NCBI GenBank assembly: GCA_026075535.2
Contig: AP026538.1
Coordinates: 9,548,001-9,612,000, forward strand
Length of the DNA: 64,000 nucleotides
Direction of reading: 5' to 3'
Origin: Tricholoma matsutake
Taxonomy: Eukaryota > Basidiomycota > Agaricomycetes > Agaricales > Tricholomataceae
Shown here: positions 35,220 to 46,440 of the stretch, in pieces
Position numbering within the stretch: the stretch's first letter is position 1
How the letters are laid out: every line of letters begins with the position of its first letter
The notes under the pieces: model-generated
What the model saw: the letters and a program-made list of their open reading frames with translations, nothing else
Databases searched by the model: none
What the model was told of the DNA's origin: nothing
Translations under genes and position numbers: made by a program

Positions 35220-36008
35220 TAGTGTTTAAAGGTCCGGTTTGGTCCGGTTTTTTGACCTCCAAGAGGGGCAACTGGCAACCGCAACCGCAACCGGACCGAC
35301 CCAGATATGGGGCAACCGCAACCAAACTGAGTAGGACCAGTCCACATCAGTTTGGTTGCCCCCAAAAAACTGGTTAAGACCAGTCTTAGTCACCATGAGG
35401 GGTGGGTTCCTTTCCCGTGATGATATACCCTGCAAGTCATGTCACCATGAGGTGCGGGTTTCTCATTTCTGTAATAATTTTGTACATTGCAGGAAAAAAC
35501 CCGTGAGTCATGTTGCCATGAGGCGTGGGTTCCTTTCCCATGATGATATAACCTGCGAGTCAGGTCACCATGAGGTGTGGGTTTCTCATTTCCATAATAA
35601 TTTCATATCTTTTCAGCAAATTATTATGGATATGAACAACCCATGCCTCATGGTGACATGACTCATGGGGTATGTCCTTAAATTATTACGGAAATGAGAA
35701 ACCTGCACCTCATGGTGACATGACTCATGGGGTATGTCCTCATGGGAAGGGAACCCACACCTCATGGCGACATGACTCACGGGTTTTTTCCCGCGATGTA
35801 CACATCTTTTATGCACTGCAGAAAGACCGGTTGCAACTGATGGCAACCGGTCTTTTAACGGTTTTCAAATATTTTCAAAATGAGGCAACCGGCAACCAGA
35901 ATAACCCCAAATGTGGGCAACCACAACTGATGGTCCAGTTGCATTCAGTCCAGTTCAGTTCGGTTGCAGTCATTTTTTTGGTTGCATTAACCGGACCTTT
36001 AAACACTA
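35220..36008. mobile_element. hAT-like family 2, copy 2 (789 bp), inserted in gypsy integrase region
   Basis: Both ends show TAGTGTTTAAAGGTCCGG. The flanks TGTGCATA (35212-35219) and TGCGCATA (36009-36016) match 7 of 8. The interior has mirrored arms built from ACCATGAGGYGYGGGTT and CATGACTCRYGGG units that could fold on each other. It splits the integrase C-terminal coding region of the chromovirus. Confidence 0.88.
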
Positions 36009-36239
36009 TGCGCATATGTCGGTAATACCATCAATCTTATTCATCACAAGAGGTGGAATCACATGTGGTGATCATGCAAAGTTGGAAGGGCAAGAACCCT
36101 GTAGATGCATTAACAGTATTCATAATGTCAAAATGCACTGGAGGTAATGCATGGTGCCATCCTGTTTGATTGTGTTCCATGTGATACCTCAGACATTGGT
36201 TTATTGTCTTGTTGGACTGTTTGCTCATGCCATCGTGAT

Positions 36240-37420
36240 ACACTGATAGGTTGTCTCCTTGGCTCAAAGGCCGATTCACCATTACAACCACATTCTAATC
36301 ACATCAGCTAACTCCCACGAGGTCCCAGAAGCAGCGTGACCACTCCTGACCAAGTCTACCGAGTGCGATATTGTATCGACTGCATCGATCATACTTAGAA
36401 ACCACATCGCACAACCTTAGGACTACCTCGAAAGCCCCTAAGATCCCTCTAAATGACCATCAAACATCCCCGATCAACGTTGAACAAACCATGACCGCGA
36501 TTGAACATTGTCGACCATCGAGCATTATCAATCGTTATCAAGAGACTACGAGTGACATCGGGTGCCACCTTTGTTATCTAAATGGTGGAAGACCATGCGC
36601 CAGGAAGTATTCCAACTTATGCTCAAACCTGCTGATAGTAGGTCAGCCTCGTTCCAAGTCCCTATCGCATACAGAACCTGCTGGATGGATTATTGCGAGA
36701 CTTAGCATGGTTTATACACAAAGGACAGTCCCTTTTTAGTTCTATACCCTTTATTACTCTTTCATCATATGATATATCTCTTTCTTGTTCGGATTCCAGT
36801 CTTCTTTTTGGCCTCATGCCTTAACTCATATCTTTTGCCTCATGTTCTACACATGTTTCTTATACCATTTTAGGAAGTTTCTTTTAAAACATATAAAACT
36901 CTGTAGTATCTACTTGGAAATAACAAGAAATCATCTTCACCTATTGTCTCATATAGAGTTCTAAGAATTGGATCTATCCTCTAAACAATTGAAGCTTCTA
37001 TGAGTTTTCTCAATCGATGAGAAACCTCTGTGATCATCCTCATCCTTGATCCTCTTCTGACCCTATCATCATTAGCACTAGTAACCATCCTGACACTTCA
37101 TAGCCATCAGCTATAGCCTTCGTATACTATTGACCTATTGAAAGGTCCTCAGGATTCACACATCAACCATCGATGATAGACATTGTTCACTGTCAATCTC
37201 ATCAATTGTCCTTGATATTGATCAATACTCAATTGGACTGTGCCAAACATCTTTGTCTCCTATAGTACTACCTTCATGACTAGTACCAACTAGTTATCTT
37301 CCCATAGGTTGGACCACAAACATTTGGAACGTCTCACACCCTTCCTCTGACTCGTGCAAATATCATCGGTTGCCTCATCAGCTGTTTTGGTGGTTTTCCT
37401 GGGTTAAGTATCATCAACGC
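36240..37420. mobile_element. insertion of about 1.2 kb in gypsy integrase, with an LTR-like edge
   Basis: The integrase reads KMSTA up to about 37428 and resumes YHDGMSKQ at about 36235, so the DNA between is foreign. On minus, AGAGGAAGGG is followed by TGTGAGACGTTCC at 37333, which looks like a polypurine tract and LTR start. A TATAAA lies near 36712 in the same direction. The other end and a target duplication were not resolved. Confidence 0.5.
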
Positions 37421-38020
37421 TGTGGACATTTTCAGTTTCACCCCAGTCATTTTGTGCAGTGTTTGCCAGAATTTTGAGACAAATAGCTTGTTGTGGTCCG
37501 ACACAATTTCCAGTGGCAGGCCATTTTCACAGTACCACTCGTTGAAGAATATAACAGCCAAGTCCTCTGCAGAGATATCTGTACAAGTTGGTATGACTCA
37601 GACATTGCTGTTAAGATGGTCCATGAATGTGACAATGCAGTTGCACCCCTCGTCTTCCAGGAGTGGCCCAATGAAATCCATAGCAACTGAGTCCCCACAT
37701 TGATCTGGTACAGGCAGTGGGTGTAGAGGGCCCATTGGTTTCTGAGTACTCCCCTTGTTCCTTTGACAGTCCACACAAGCTGGTATATATGCTTGTTCCA
37801 GGTCATGTTGCATGTTTGGCCAGTAGAAGGAATCACATAGTGATCCATAGGTTTTGCCAAAACCAAAGTTGCCTAAAATGTCGTGAGCTAGATGAAAAAG
37901 TAATTCATGCACATTCACAACTCATGGAACAATCAGTCTGTTCCCAGCATATAGTAAGCCCCCATTTTCATGGATTCCATGAGGGAAAAATTTGGTGTCG
38001 AGCAGCCTTTTGTAGCCTGC

Positions 38021-39345
38021 AACTGATTGAGTAGCATCCAAGAAATATTCAGGTTTTGAAACAGGTAAGTAGCCAATAAGCATGGTTGCATTCAAAGATA
38101 CCTAATACAACTTTTGCAGAATGTTTTCACATATAGCTAGGATATTATGTACTTGGCATCATTTCTCTTTAGCAATGTTGCTGAGGGTCAGGTATACCAG
38201 CCATGCCATCTTATCACCTCTGAACATCGTCAATTGTGTTTTGTCTGATGCAAGAATGATTGGTGCTACCACACCCCCTTCAGGAATTTTGCCCCAGGAA
38301 TGTATGTTCAACTGATGCCACGGTTGCCATAACAAGCGCTTACCTGTGTCTTCCACCACCAGTCTGCTATCCATCCCTCATTGATGACATGGTTGGCACC
38401 ATCCTTGTTTGTAAAGTGCTGTACTGGTGTGTAGGCAATATGGCCATTCAGTGCTGGATTACCAATCAATTCCTGAATACACTCCACAGGGTTGCAATGC
38501 CAAAGCTCGAGTTCTTCACACATCATCTTGCTGCCTTCACCAACATGGCCACCATCCACAGTGATGACATCACATTCCCATGAAGAACTGGTTGGCAACT
38601 GATCAACCTTCTTCAAGAACAGGTAGGTGTTGTGGAATGAGAGGCTGCTGCACTCTCTGGTCTATCATGTCAGGTAAGTAAGCCAATGTTGATCAATTCC
38701 AGCATGCTTGGTGTGAACTGACAATTGGAAGCTTTAGGAATTCATCAATGGAGTTCTGGCCAACACTTTTCATCCACCACTCGGCTAAATCGCACTCCTC
38801 TTGGCTTGCAAATGGGGCCCACTTGTTTTTGCCTAATGCACTGTGTTCTTCCCACAACTTTTAAAATAAGGTTCTTCCAGTTTGTGCGACAAGACCAGGA
38901 TAGGATCTCCAGTATTGGGGTGGCTTGTGAGGATCATCTTCATCCTCAACCTCCTCAATTTCAACTGTGTGTTGTTGAGATAGCTGCACATCCGGCGAAG
39001 AAGGGTGGTTGTTGTCAGAGAATTCACAGGTTCTTCAGGACTACCCATTTCAACATCACTGTTAGGTTCCTCAGTGTCAACTCCCAGTGCAGTGGCAATG
39101 GATGGCTGGTTGTCCAGGGTGGTCAGCTCTTCATTTTGCATAGGGTTCCTGAGTGTAGAGAAATGGGCAAGGTCTTGCTTATATGCCTCATAGCAAGAAG
39201 GTGAGTGTCTGACATGTAGGTTTACTGCTGTCTGAGATGGTTTTGGCTGATGGCAGTATCTGCAGGATATTGCACAATGAGACATGGCTATGAACAGGGT
39301 AAGAGTTCTCAGCTCAAGCAGTCCAGAATGCCAACTAGTGGGCAC
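38021..39345 (-). pseudogene. second Plavaka-type transposase fragment (N-terminal half)
   Basis: An N-terminal zinc-finger-like CRYCHQPKPSQTAVNLHVRH starts near 39275, followed by an acidic linker. Next comes VDQLPTSSSWECDVITVDGG with CEELELWHCNPVECIQELIG (38605-38470), WIADWWWKTQ (about 38370), then VVAPIILASDKTQLTMFRGD and KMAWLVYLTLSNIAK (38275-38160), and ATMLIGYLPVSKP (38075). These are the conserved Plavaka blocks upstream of the catalytic Asp. The sequence then passes straight into gypsy integrase at about 38020, so the transposase is truncated by that junction. It differs enough from the 0-3 kb copy to be another subfamily. Confidence 0.7.
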
Positions 39346-39349
39346 TGCC

Positions 39350-39900
39350 TTTCACAAATTTGAAATTTAATATTTCTAGGTGGTGAAATCTCTATTAGAA
39401 TGTTTGCCTTTCGTGATCTTGAAAACCTGATATGAAATTATTACTTTCACTATACCAATCACAAGGTTGAAAGCTAGCCTTTCTGAAACTATTTCTGCAG
39501 ATTGAAAGCCAGCCCCTCCACTCCCAGAATGTTAAACTGAACAGCTGCTGAAAGGCTTGTTAAAAGTCTTTGTGAAAGTCATGGTTTCACACAGACTTTG
39601 ACCAACCAGAAAGAAATTCTTTTATGGATCAGAAAGCATGACCAGAAAATAAAACTTTCTGATCTAATTTCTGAAAGCCTTTCAGGCAATTGATAAGTTA
39701 AACCTCGCCTTACAGAAATACTTCCAGTATCTACACTGAAATGTCATGAGAAATTTAACCAGAAATATTGATTTTCAAAGTATATTTCTAATGGGTAATT
39801 TTTCAAATTTCTGTTTGTAGAAATTTAGTCTCAAATATAATATTTCACAAAGAATTTCTAACTATATTTCAGAAAGGAGGAATTATGAGGCTGGCCTTGT
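39350..39900. other. AT-rich region, possible degenerate MITE
   Basis: Repeated AAATTTCT, GAAATATT and CTTTCTGAAA motifs occur on both strands, with weak pairing between 39355-39420 and 39730-39800. No gene and no clear target duplication were seen. Confidence 0.3.
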
Positions 39901-40021
39901 GTGATCCATGCTGACTCCATACCCTATGATCACCCTCAGACAGAAGGCACCCCCAACATGCTGCACTGCAGCACCCCTTGACATCAGACTCCCGCACCTG
40001 ATATGCTGCACTGCAGCACTC

Positions 40022-40707
40022 TGTTAAGAACTGATCTGAAAAGGGCTCATCGGAATCCGGTCAGACCCAGTGGGTGTTTGAGAGCAGAAGATTGTCGGGT
40101 CATAGTGGATTATGCGGATGGGTAACAAAAAGGACTTGGCTTCAGCTTGTAAGAAGCTGCGCCCTTCACCTTGTCTGGTGTCCTAATTTCAAGTAGAGGT
40201 TTTAGAGATAGGAGCAGGAGAGTGCAGGTAAATGCGGGAAGGAGTACGGAGGGACTTAGGTTAAGTTCAGATGAGACTAGAACTTCAGAGGGGAACTAGA
40301 GGTTGAGTCAAATGGAGTTCAGACTCTTAGAGGTCAGGAGTTGGAGTAGAAGGAGGTTTTAGATTGACAGGGTAAAGTCGAGTTTATGTCGATATACAAA
40401 CTGAGGAATACAAAGCGAAACTAACTAAGCTTAAATACTAGAGAGCAGAACGGAAACAGAAACTGCGGCAGTGTCTCAACTGCATAGATAAATTGCCTAG
40501 CAGAGGCCGCACAGGAATCTGTAGTTGAATTTGCAAAACTAGATGGCAGCCTTGGAAGGCAGCCATGGTTGCTGTACACGGCGGCCTGGTGCACAGCAGT
40601 GTGGGCAGTGCAAGGGGCCAGAACAAAGGCGGTAGGAGTCAAGTTAGGAAAAGCGGAAAAGATCGGAAGGTTGCGGGTTCCGAGCAGGCGAGGAACGGAT
40701 TGTGACA
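40022..40707. mobile_element. solo LTR (686 bp) with 5-bp TSD
   Basis: The sequence starts TGTTAAGAAC and ends GATTGTGACA (TG...CA, with TGT/ACA inverted tips). It is flanked by CACTC at 40017-40021 and 40708-40712. No internal retroelement coding lies beside it, so it is a recombined solo LTR. Apparent reading frames inside are not retroelement proteins. Confidence 0.85.
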
Positions 40708-40712
40708 CACTC

Positions 40713-41375
40713 CTTGACATCAGATCCTTGACATCAGATGCCTCATCCTAGGCATGAGGCTTATCTTTCTATTGTCCTTCTATTCTTACTTGATAACTAT
40801 TGTACATTCCAACTGATCAATAAGGACATTCTACTTAGTATAAGTACTGTGACAAGTAAGTAGCAATGTCCTTAGTTTAGATCTAGGGAATCTACAGTCT
40901 TAACTTGCAACTCGCAAACTTACTCAAAACTACTAAGGAAGCCCCTTAGTATGTGAACCCCAACTCTATGCAGAAGCCCTGCTAGAGTGCACTATTCACC
41001 TTAGGTCAGAAGCCCCAAGTAAGAATAGTGCTAAATGACCCACTGAGGAAGCACCTCATGGAACAACATCGACTAGATTGAGAAGTTGAGGCTTTGCCCT
41101 TAACACTTTCTTTGACATTCAAATTTTGCTCACACTTTGCTCCAAAAAAGTTACTCAGTCATTCATCACTTGGAATCTGCTTGGACTCACTCAGAATCCA
41201 TGTGGAATCCACTCATTCCATGCAGACTCACTCAGAATCTGTGTGGAATCTGCTCATTCTGCACAGAGTCCATAAGGACATGTGGGGGAGTGTAAATCAT
41301 GCACCATGCATGTGATCACTCAAAAACAAATGCCTTGGTTTCATGATGGATTTTCATGGGCCAGTCCTTAGTTTA
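40713..41375. other. no gene seen; possible retroelement edge at 41291
   Basis: GTGGGGGAG followed by TGTAAATCATGC at 41282-41302 looks like a polypurine tract and LTR start on plus. No matching LTR copy or coding sequence was found, so this is only a suspicion. A repeated CACTCAGAATCYRTGTGGAA motif occurs twice at 41189-41251. Confidence 0.3.
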
Positions 41376-42829
41376 TGAGGGCTCATTCCCAGTAGGAAGT
41401 CTGTCATTTACCTAAGATTTTCATCTATTTAGTTAGTTTGAGTTGTTGAAAATTGATGACAACAAAAACATTGAATATACCATATATCCTGTCCATTGAG
41501 ATAGATTTCACACAATTTTCATCCATTGTATCAATGATAATAGATGCAAATTGACAATATTTCGATTACTATTGATCTTGCTAGATTTTCTTAGAATGCA
41601 GCTTTTTTTCATCATAATAGATATCATTCTATTATAATTTATAAACAATTACTGACAATTATGATGATCATCTATTCCTATTGATTATCCCATCAATTCC
41701 TCTCAACTCAATCCTAGACCGGTGACCATTCCCTCGTACATGAGCAAGCTACAAGGTATTGACACTCACTCATACCTGTATGAGGGAGTGGTTATGAGTC
41801 TAACTCAATCCCTCCAAACCCAAAGATGTATTTAAAAAATGCATAAGGCCATTGCTGCAATGAGCCCATGACACTGTTCTGATGAAGTGCATGAAAGCAG
41901 AATCAAGTGTGAAAGCACATGAATGGCAAGCAAAATAGGATAAGCAAAAGTGAGATGAGCCCAGATCGAATAGGCATGATTGCACATGAATGCATGTGAA
42001 TGCGCTGTGGTGCAAATGAAACCAAAGCCACAGTCCCAAAAAAAATTAGGCTGCAGGAATCAGTAGATTATTGAACCTTAGCATGAGCACATACACTTTC
42101 TTCACCACGAGGGAGGAGTTGGACTGGCTGGCTGCATGCATGTGCCAAAGAGATGACTGGTGGGAAGGGATAGTGGAGGAAGGGGGCAAGGCAAGCTCAC
42201 AGATAGCAAAACCCGCTCCTCTGGTCATTCCTCTTTGCCACCTTCATGACTCTGGAGCCAAACCTGCCAACATTTTCACTGCATATATGCTGAGGCTCCT
42301 GGCAGAGCCTGCACCAAGTTGCCTCTCATTGCTGCCAGATTACATACACCACACTATGATGAATGTGCACAGGTGCAAAAAAGGAAGCCCAATCACTATG
42401 ATATCGACTGTTTATGCAGTTCACAATGCATGGAGGTTATTGGTATTGTAGATCTGGGCCCATGAAGCAGGATGACAGGGCAGGAGGATGAGGCAGATGC
42501 AGGTACCACCAGGATGATGGTGGTGGGGGAAAAGAGGGAAGGGACACATTTGAACAGCAGAGAGTCATAATATAACAGAAAGAAGAAAGAAGTGCACAGA
42601 CCCTCTTTTGAACTTAAGTAGAATAATTAGAAACTGTTGATGTCATCATTGTTGTTTGCATCGATTATGATTGGATTGGCTGAAAAGATGACCTTGAGTT
42701 GAAGCCCAGAAAGATCCAAAGTGCAGGTTGAGGGTATAGAGTCCAGTGGATTATAGTAATCGACGGCAATAGATTACATACTAATAGATAGAAATCATAG
42801 GTAAACAATGGACTTCCTATTGGGGCTCA
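41376..42829. mobile_element. PIF/Harbinger-like non-autonomous element (1454 bp)
   Basis: The inverted ends share GTAGGAAGTCTGTCATTTAC-like sequence (about 45 bp, roughly 80 percent by eye): TGAGGGCTCATTCCCAG on the left and TGAGCCCCAATAGG on the right. TTA flanks both sides (41373-41375, 42830-42832), the usual PIF/Harbinger duplication. A 126-aa frame at 42071-42451 is unrecognised and may be captured sequence. Confidence 0.6.
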
Positions 42830-42885
42830 TTACCACTTCGACTTGCCTCTTGAAAATGCTGTTATGGTGATATATGTCCAATCCT

Positions 42886-43458
42886 ATGGTGCACAACACC
42901 CAAACACTGCCACTTTTGAACAGTGGCCAAATTGGTCACAGAAAAAAATTATTCCAAAACTCTTCTGAAAATGGCTCTGAGCAGCTCCAATGTGACCTTT
43001 CTAATACACTAAAAACACCACTGATCTGGACACTTCAGGAAAATCTCTCTAAAGCACTCGCATCAGTAAAACTGACAATGATCCAAAAGTGGGAGCACAG
43101 AATGATTCAGTGGATGGATGCATAGCAAGCATATCTGACCAAATACACTCAATTTCAAGTGAAGATCTTCAGCTCATGGCAATACAAGTCTCATTGATGT
43201 GTCCCAGAGCAACTAGCTCACTACTTTGATAAGTAGATAATGCTTATCTACTTATGTAATCATCCCAATATAGTAAGTGGTCAATCTGGCTGGCAAAAAA
43301 AAAATAACTCCATCAGTTTTGAGTATTTTGGAAATCACTCTAGATTTGATCCTCTCATCAAATAGAGCATTTCTACTAGAGGGATAAGAAATTGGGTAAA
43401 ATTTGAAAGTCCTATTTTGGTTGTTCAAAAGTGGCAGTGTTTAGGTGTTGTGCACCAT
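42886..43458. mobile_element. MITE with about 36-bp terminal inverted repeats (573 bp)
   Basis: The left end ATGGTGCACAACACC, followed by CAAACACTGCCACTTTTGAA, is matched in reverse at 43423-43458 with one mismatch. The interior is non-coding. The element type is not assigned; a target duplication was not evident. Confidence 0.75.
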
Positions 43459-44500
43459 TCAACTCAGGAGAACTCAGTCATGATAGTGCTGCTGGTGACC
43501 CTTGACACTACATGTACATTTGTTGAGGATTTGATAATCAACTGGTGTTGGACAGTGGAGAAAGCTGGATTTGAGAACATCAATGAAGGTGGGCTTGAGG
43601 AATGGCTCTTTATATTTGCATATCCAGTTCTGCAAAGTGTTAATGAGTAATATACTTGGGCTAGCAGGCCACTGCTTCATATGCCATGACCTAGTGCTGC
43701 TGCAGCCTGGTTCTCCAAGGTTTTTGGGGAACCTAGAACTGAATGTTAGGTTCAGTTCAGCCATCACACTGAACTTTGGACTGAACTGTAGGTTCAGGTT
43801 CAGAGGGGTTCAGTTCAGGCTCAAGGGGTGTTCAAACCAAGAACCAAACACAGCTCTCCAAAAATACTATGTTCTGGGATGATGAAAAAATTCAAAGAAG
43901 AATGGGAAAATGATTATCATGGAAGCCTGCAACTGCCAAGCCCCTGAATGCTGAAGGCTGACCTCACCTCAATGATCAGTATTGTGTACCTCAACCAAAC
44001 AAGACCAAAGTCAAGTGAGGAGCATCCTGATTTGGTCATGATGCTGTGACCCTGAATTATACCCATCACAGCCTGCTCTCCTGGTCCATCACAGGTAAAT
44101 TTTGTAATCATTCATGCACACAAGTTCATCAGTTTGAACAGGTTCACATAGTTTTGTATCTGCCTGAATCCTGAACTGAACATTTTGGTTCGGTTCAGCA
44201 AGACCTTTGAACTTTGGACCAAACTTTGGACCAGTTCTGAAATTTAGGTTTGGACTTTGGTCCAGAACTGAACTGCAGCAGCACTAGGTCATGACATGTG
44301 AAGCAGCAGCCTGCTAGCCCAAGTATATACTCATTAACACTTTGCAGAACTGGATATGCAAATCTAAAGAGCCATTCCTCAATCCTGCCTTTATTTATGT
44401 TCTTAAATCCAGCTTTTTCCACTGTCCAACATCAGTTGGTTATCAAATCCTCAACAAATGTACATCTAGTATCAAGGGTCTGACTGAGCCTGAGTTACCT
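43459..44500. repeat. inverted repeat of about 240-bp arms carrying the same coding fragment
   Basis: The arms 43459-43704 and 44274-44500 are inverted copies. Each encodes a fragment with FVEDLI, VEKAGF, GLEEWLF or RIEEWLF, and FAYPVLQSVNE. The inner edges meet exactly at CTGCTGCAG and CTGCAGCAG. The 570-bp spacer holds GGTTCAGTTCAG-like runs at both ends. The protein fragment is not identified. Confidence 0.65.
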
Positions 44501-44785
44501 ATGGTGATGGTTGCATTAGGAGCAACTGGAGTGTGTGACATTATTTCTTGCATTTCTCTTTATTGATGATTTGTAGGTATATGCTAGTCTGCATTTCCTC
44601 GCCAAAGTCAAACTGTAGTGAAGCAATTGTTGATGACATCAATCATGTGAATGTACAAACAGATCTTAATAATGTGACCATGTCAATCTAATCACTGATA
44701 GATATGCTGATAGGGCGGCATAGGACTCGGATGAGCTCAACCAAAACCTTAAACAACCTTTTCACATTCTCATCAATGGAGGGTT

Positions 44786-45049
44786 GACAACTTGTGCAAA
44801 AAATCCTTGTAGATGGTCTTCCATTTGAGCCCCACAATGATCAGATTGCAGGTGTCTGCAAAACCTTGGATGGGATCAATATCCTGATTGTTAGCATGAC
44901 AGGTAGAGGGAAGACAGGGTATTTTTTTATGGTGCTCATTGTTCATCATTGTGATCAACAACAATCTGCAACTCTCCCCATCTGTGAAATTTAAGAAAGA
45001 CCCTGCAATGATTGTACTGTGTCCTACCAATGCTCTAGAGGTTGAAATG
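44786..45049 (+). pseudogene. RecQ-like DNA helicase fragment with Walker A
   Basis: The frame reads QKILVDGLPFEPHNDQIAGV and then a Walker A-type VSMTGRGKTGYFFM; a later frame reads KFKKDPAMIVLCPTNALEVE, ending in front of a GTATGT donor. The order matches the first part of the fungal RecQ-type ATPases common in mushrooms. A one-base frame change lies near 44975, and no DEVH box or later motif is present. RecQ enzymes unwind DNA; this copy cannot. Confidence 0.6.
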
Positions 45050-46440
45050 GTATGTCAAAAACCAATCATGGATTATTGATGGGGTATAAGTACCATTTCC
45101 CTTGAGCTTGAGAAAGGGATGTATGTGTGCTGCATGACTTTTGGAGCAATGGATACTGATTTTTAGGGCACGGCACGGGTATGGGTAACACTGTGTGTTT
45201 CCAGTCATGGGTATGCATGGGTATGGGCATGGGTATTGGACTGCCATACCCAGGCAACACTGTACCCTTTTCCACAGTGTTACAGGTATGTGCGGGTATG
45301 CCAGTACCCAGATTTTGGTCAGGTGAGTAATCATCTGACTTTGTTGAATACTCACAACATGTCTAATTCTAAACTATACGACAATCCAACCACCACCATA
45401 GCATGTCCCAAATGACACAAATCATCGTTTGGGCCTATAGTAAGTTTTTTTGTGTTTCATTTCTTGTTTTTTTAAACTAATTGATTATGTTTCTTCTTTT
45501 TCAGGTTCTAAACTACTGATAACGATGGATGACAACAGCTAATGACACACACCCAACAGTGCTACATCACCTGGGCCCAAATGATGTGATTGCATCATTT
45601 GGGCCCATGGTAAGTTTTTTTTTGTTTGTTTCTTTTTTTGTAAACTAACTATTTTGTTTCTTTCATTTCCTAGGTTGGAATTCCCTTGGAATGAGGAGTT
45701 CACATGGAATGACCCCACGCCAACACCGCCACATCACGATGGCACACCACCCACCCCAGCCTCACAAGCAACTGCTCATGGGGTGGATAGCAGGTGGAAT
45801 GACAATGATGACCAGGAGGAGGACCTGAGGACCCAACTGCCACCACAAGCAACTGCTTGTGGGGTGGAAATGGGGATCAATGACTACAGGCACCACCCCC
45901 CTCCCTCACTCAAAATGCAAGAGGGGGGGTTTTTGTTTTGTTTTCATTGACTACAGGCACCACCACCCCCTCCCTCACTCAAAATGTGGAGGGGGGGGTT
46001 TTCTATATTAATTTAATGTAATTTATTTATTAGAATAGGTCCACCACCCCCTCCCTCACTCCAAACATGAGCGAGGGGGTTTCTATTAACTTAGTTTAGT
46101 GTAATAAATTATTAAAATATGTATTCTTCTCGAAACCTGCATATAACCACAGGTAACCTGTGGAAACCCATGGTAACACCGTACCCATACCCATGCAGGT
46201 ATGGTGTTCACGGGTATGGGTAAGGGTATGAGGACATATACCCGAGGGTTACCTGTGCCATGCCCTACTGATTTTGTCCTCCTCTTGGTACTGAAAAGCA
46301 TAGTGGAGAAATTCTGAAAGATTCCAATTCACCTCTTTGATAGCAGCAAAGACAACCTGTAGTCTATCATCTGTGGTATGGGTATCTTGAGTATACTTCC
46401 TTCTCTTTTGGGAGACATCAGGAACTGCAAGAGGAGATAG
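45035..46440 (-). pseudogene. conserved fungal hypothetical gene split by a hAT-like element
   Basis: On minus, 46440-46268 reads RRKYTQDTHTTDDRLQVVFA and VNWNLSEFLHYAFQYQEED. After skipping the element 45164-46267 and one target-site copy, the frame continues with SHAAHIHPFLKLKGNG and YTPSIIHDWF down to 45035. These match the start of a widespread Agaricomycete hypothetical family (memory). The uninterrupted reading across the join supports the insertion call. The 3' end overlaps the RecQ fragment on the other strand. Confidence 0.6.
45164..46267. mobile_element. hAT-like element 2 (1104 bp, non-autonomous) with perfect 8-bp TSD
   Basis: The ends TAGGGCACGGCACGGGTAT and (reverse) TAGGGCATGGCACAGGTAA are flanked by CTGATTTT at 45156-45163 and 46268-46275. 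It shares its right-end block with the left of element 1 in reverse. Inside are two intron-like segments (45436-45504 and 45608-45673), GGGCCCAAATGATG palindromes, a Pro/Thr/Asp-rich frame (45654-45950) and palindromes with arms CCACAAGC/GCTTGTGG around AACT. Confidence 0.88.

Larger units (their letters stand above)
34590..38020 (-). pseudogene. Ty3/gypsy chromovirus pol remnant (integrase plus chromodomain), twice interrupted
   Basis: Minus-strand blocks are GYKRLLDTKFFPHGIHENGG, integrase zinc-binding HLAHDILGNFGFGKTYGSL with CVDCQRN (37880-37770), catalytic core AMDFIGPLLEDEG, FNEWYCENGLPLEIVSDH and KMSTA (to about 37428), then after a gap YHDGMSKQSNKTINQCL and FDIMNTVNASTGFLPFQL (36235-36070), after a second gap LLEVKDNMLWAKISQSLAAN (about 35180), MPNHPNTFPTFHTSQVCPFV (34960-34900), and a chromodomain QYLVHWCSYGPEEDCWLPGR (34775-34715). 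The family's integrase and chromodomain guide insertion into heterochromatin. Reverse transcriptase and gag are missing upstream, where a Plavaka fragment begins. Stops and two insertions make it inactive. Confidence 0.85.

Noticed and set aside
39350..39900. Possible large inverted repeat in AT-rich DNA
   Set aside because: The pairing is weak and expected from shared AAATTT-type composition; no termini or duplication were found.
41282..41302. Polypurine tract followed by TGTAAATC, resembling a 3' LTR start
   Set aside because: No second LTR, no coding sequence and no target duplication were found; kept only as a note.
42071..42451. 126-aa frame inside the PIF/Harbinger-like element
   Set aside because: No DDE or Myb-like motif was seen, so it was not called a transposase or a separate gene.
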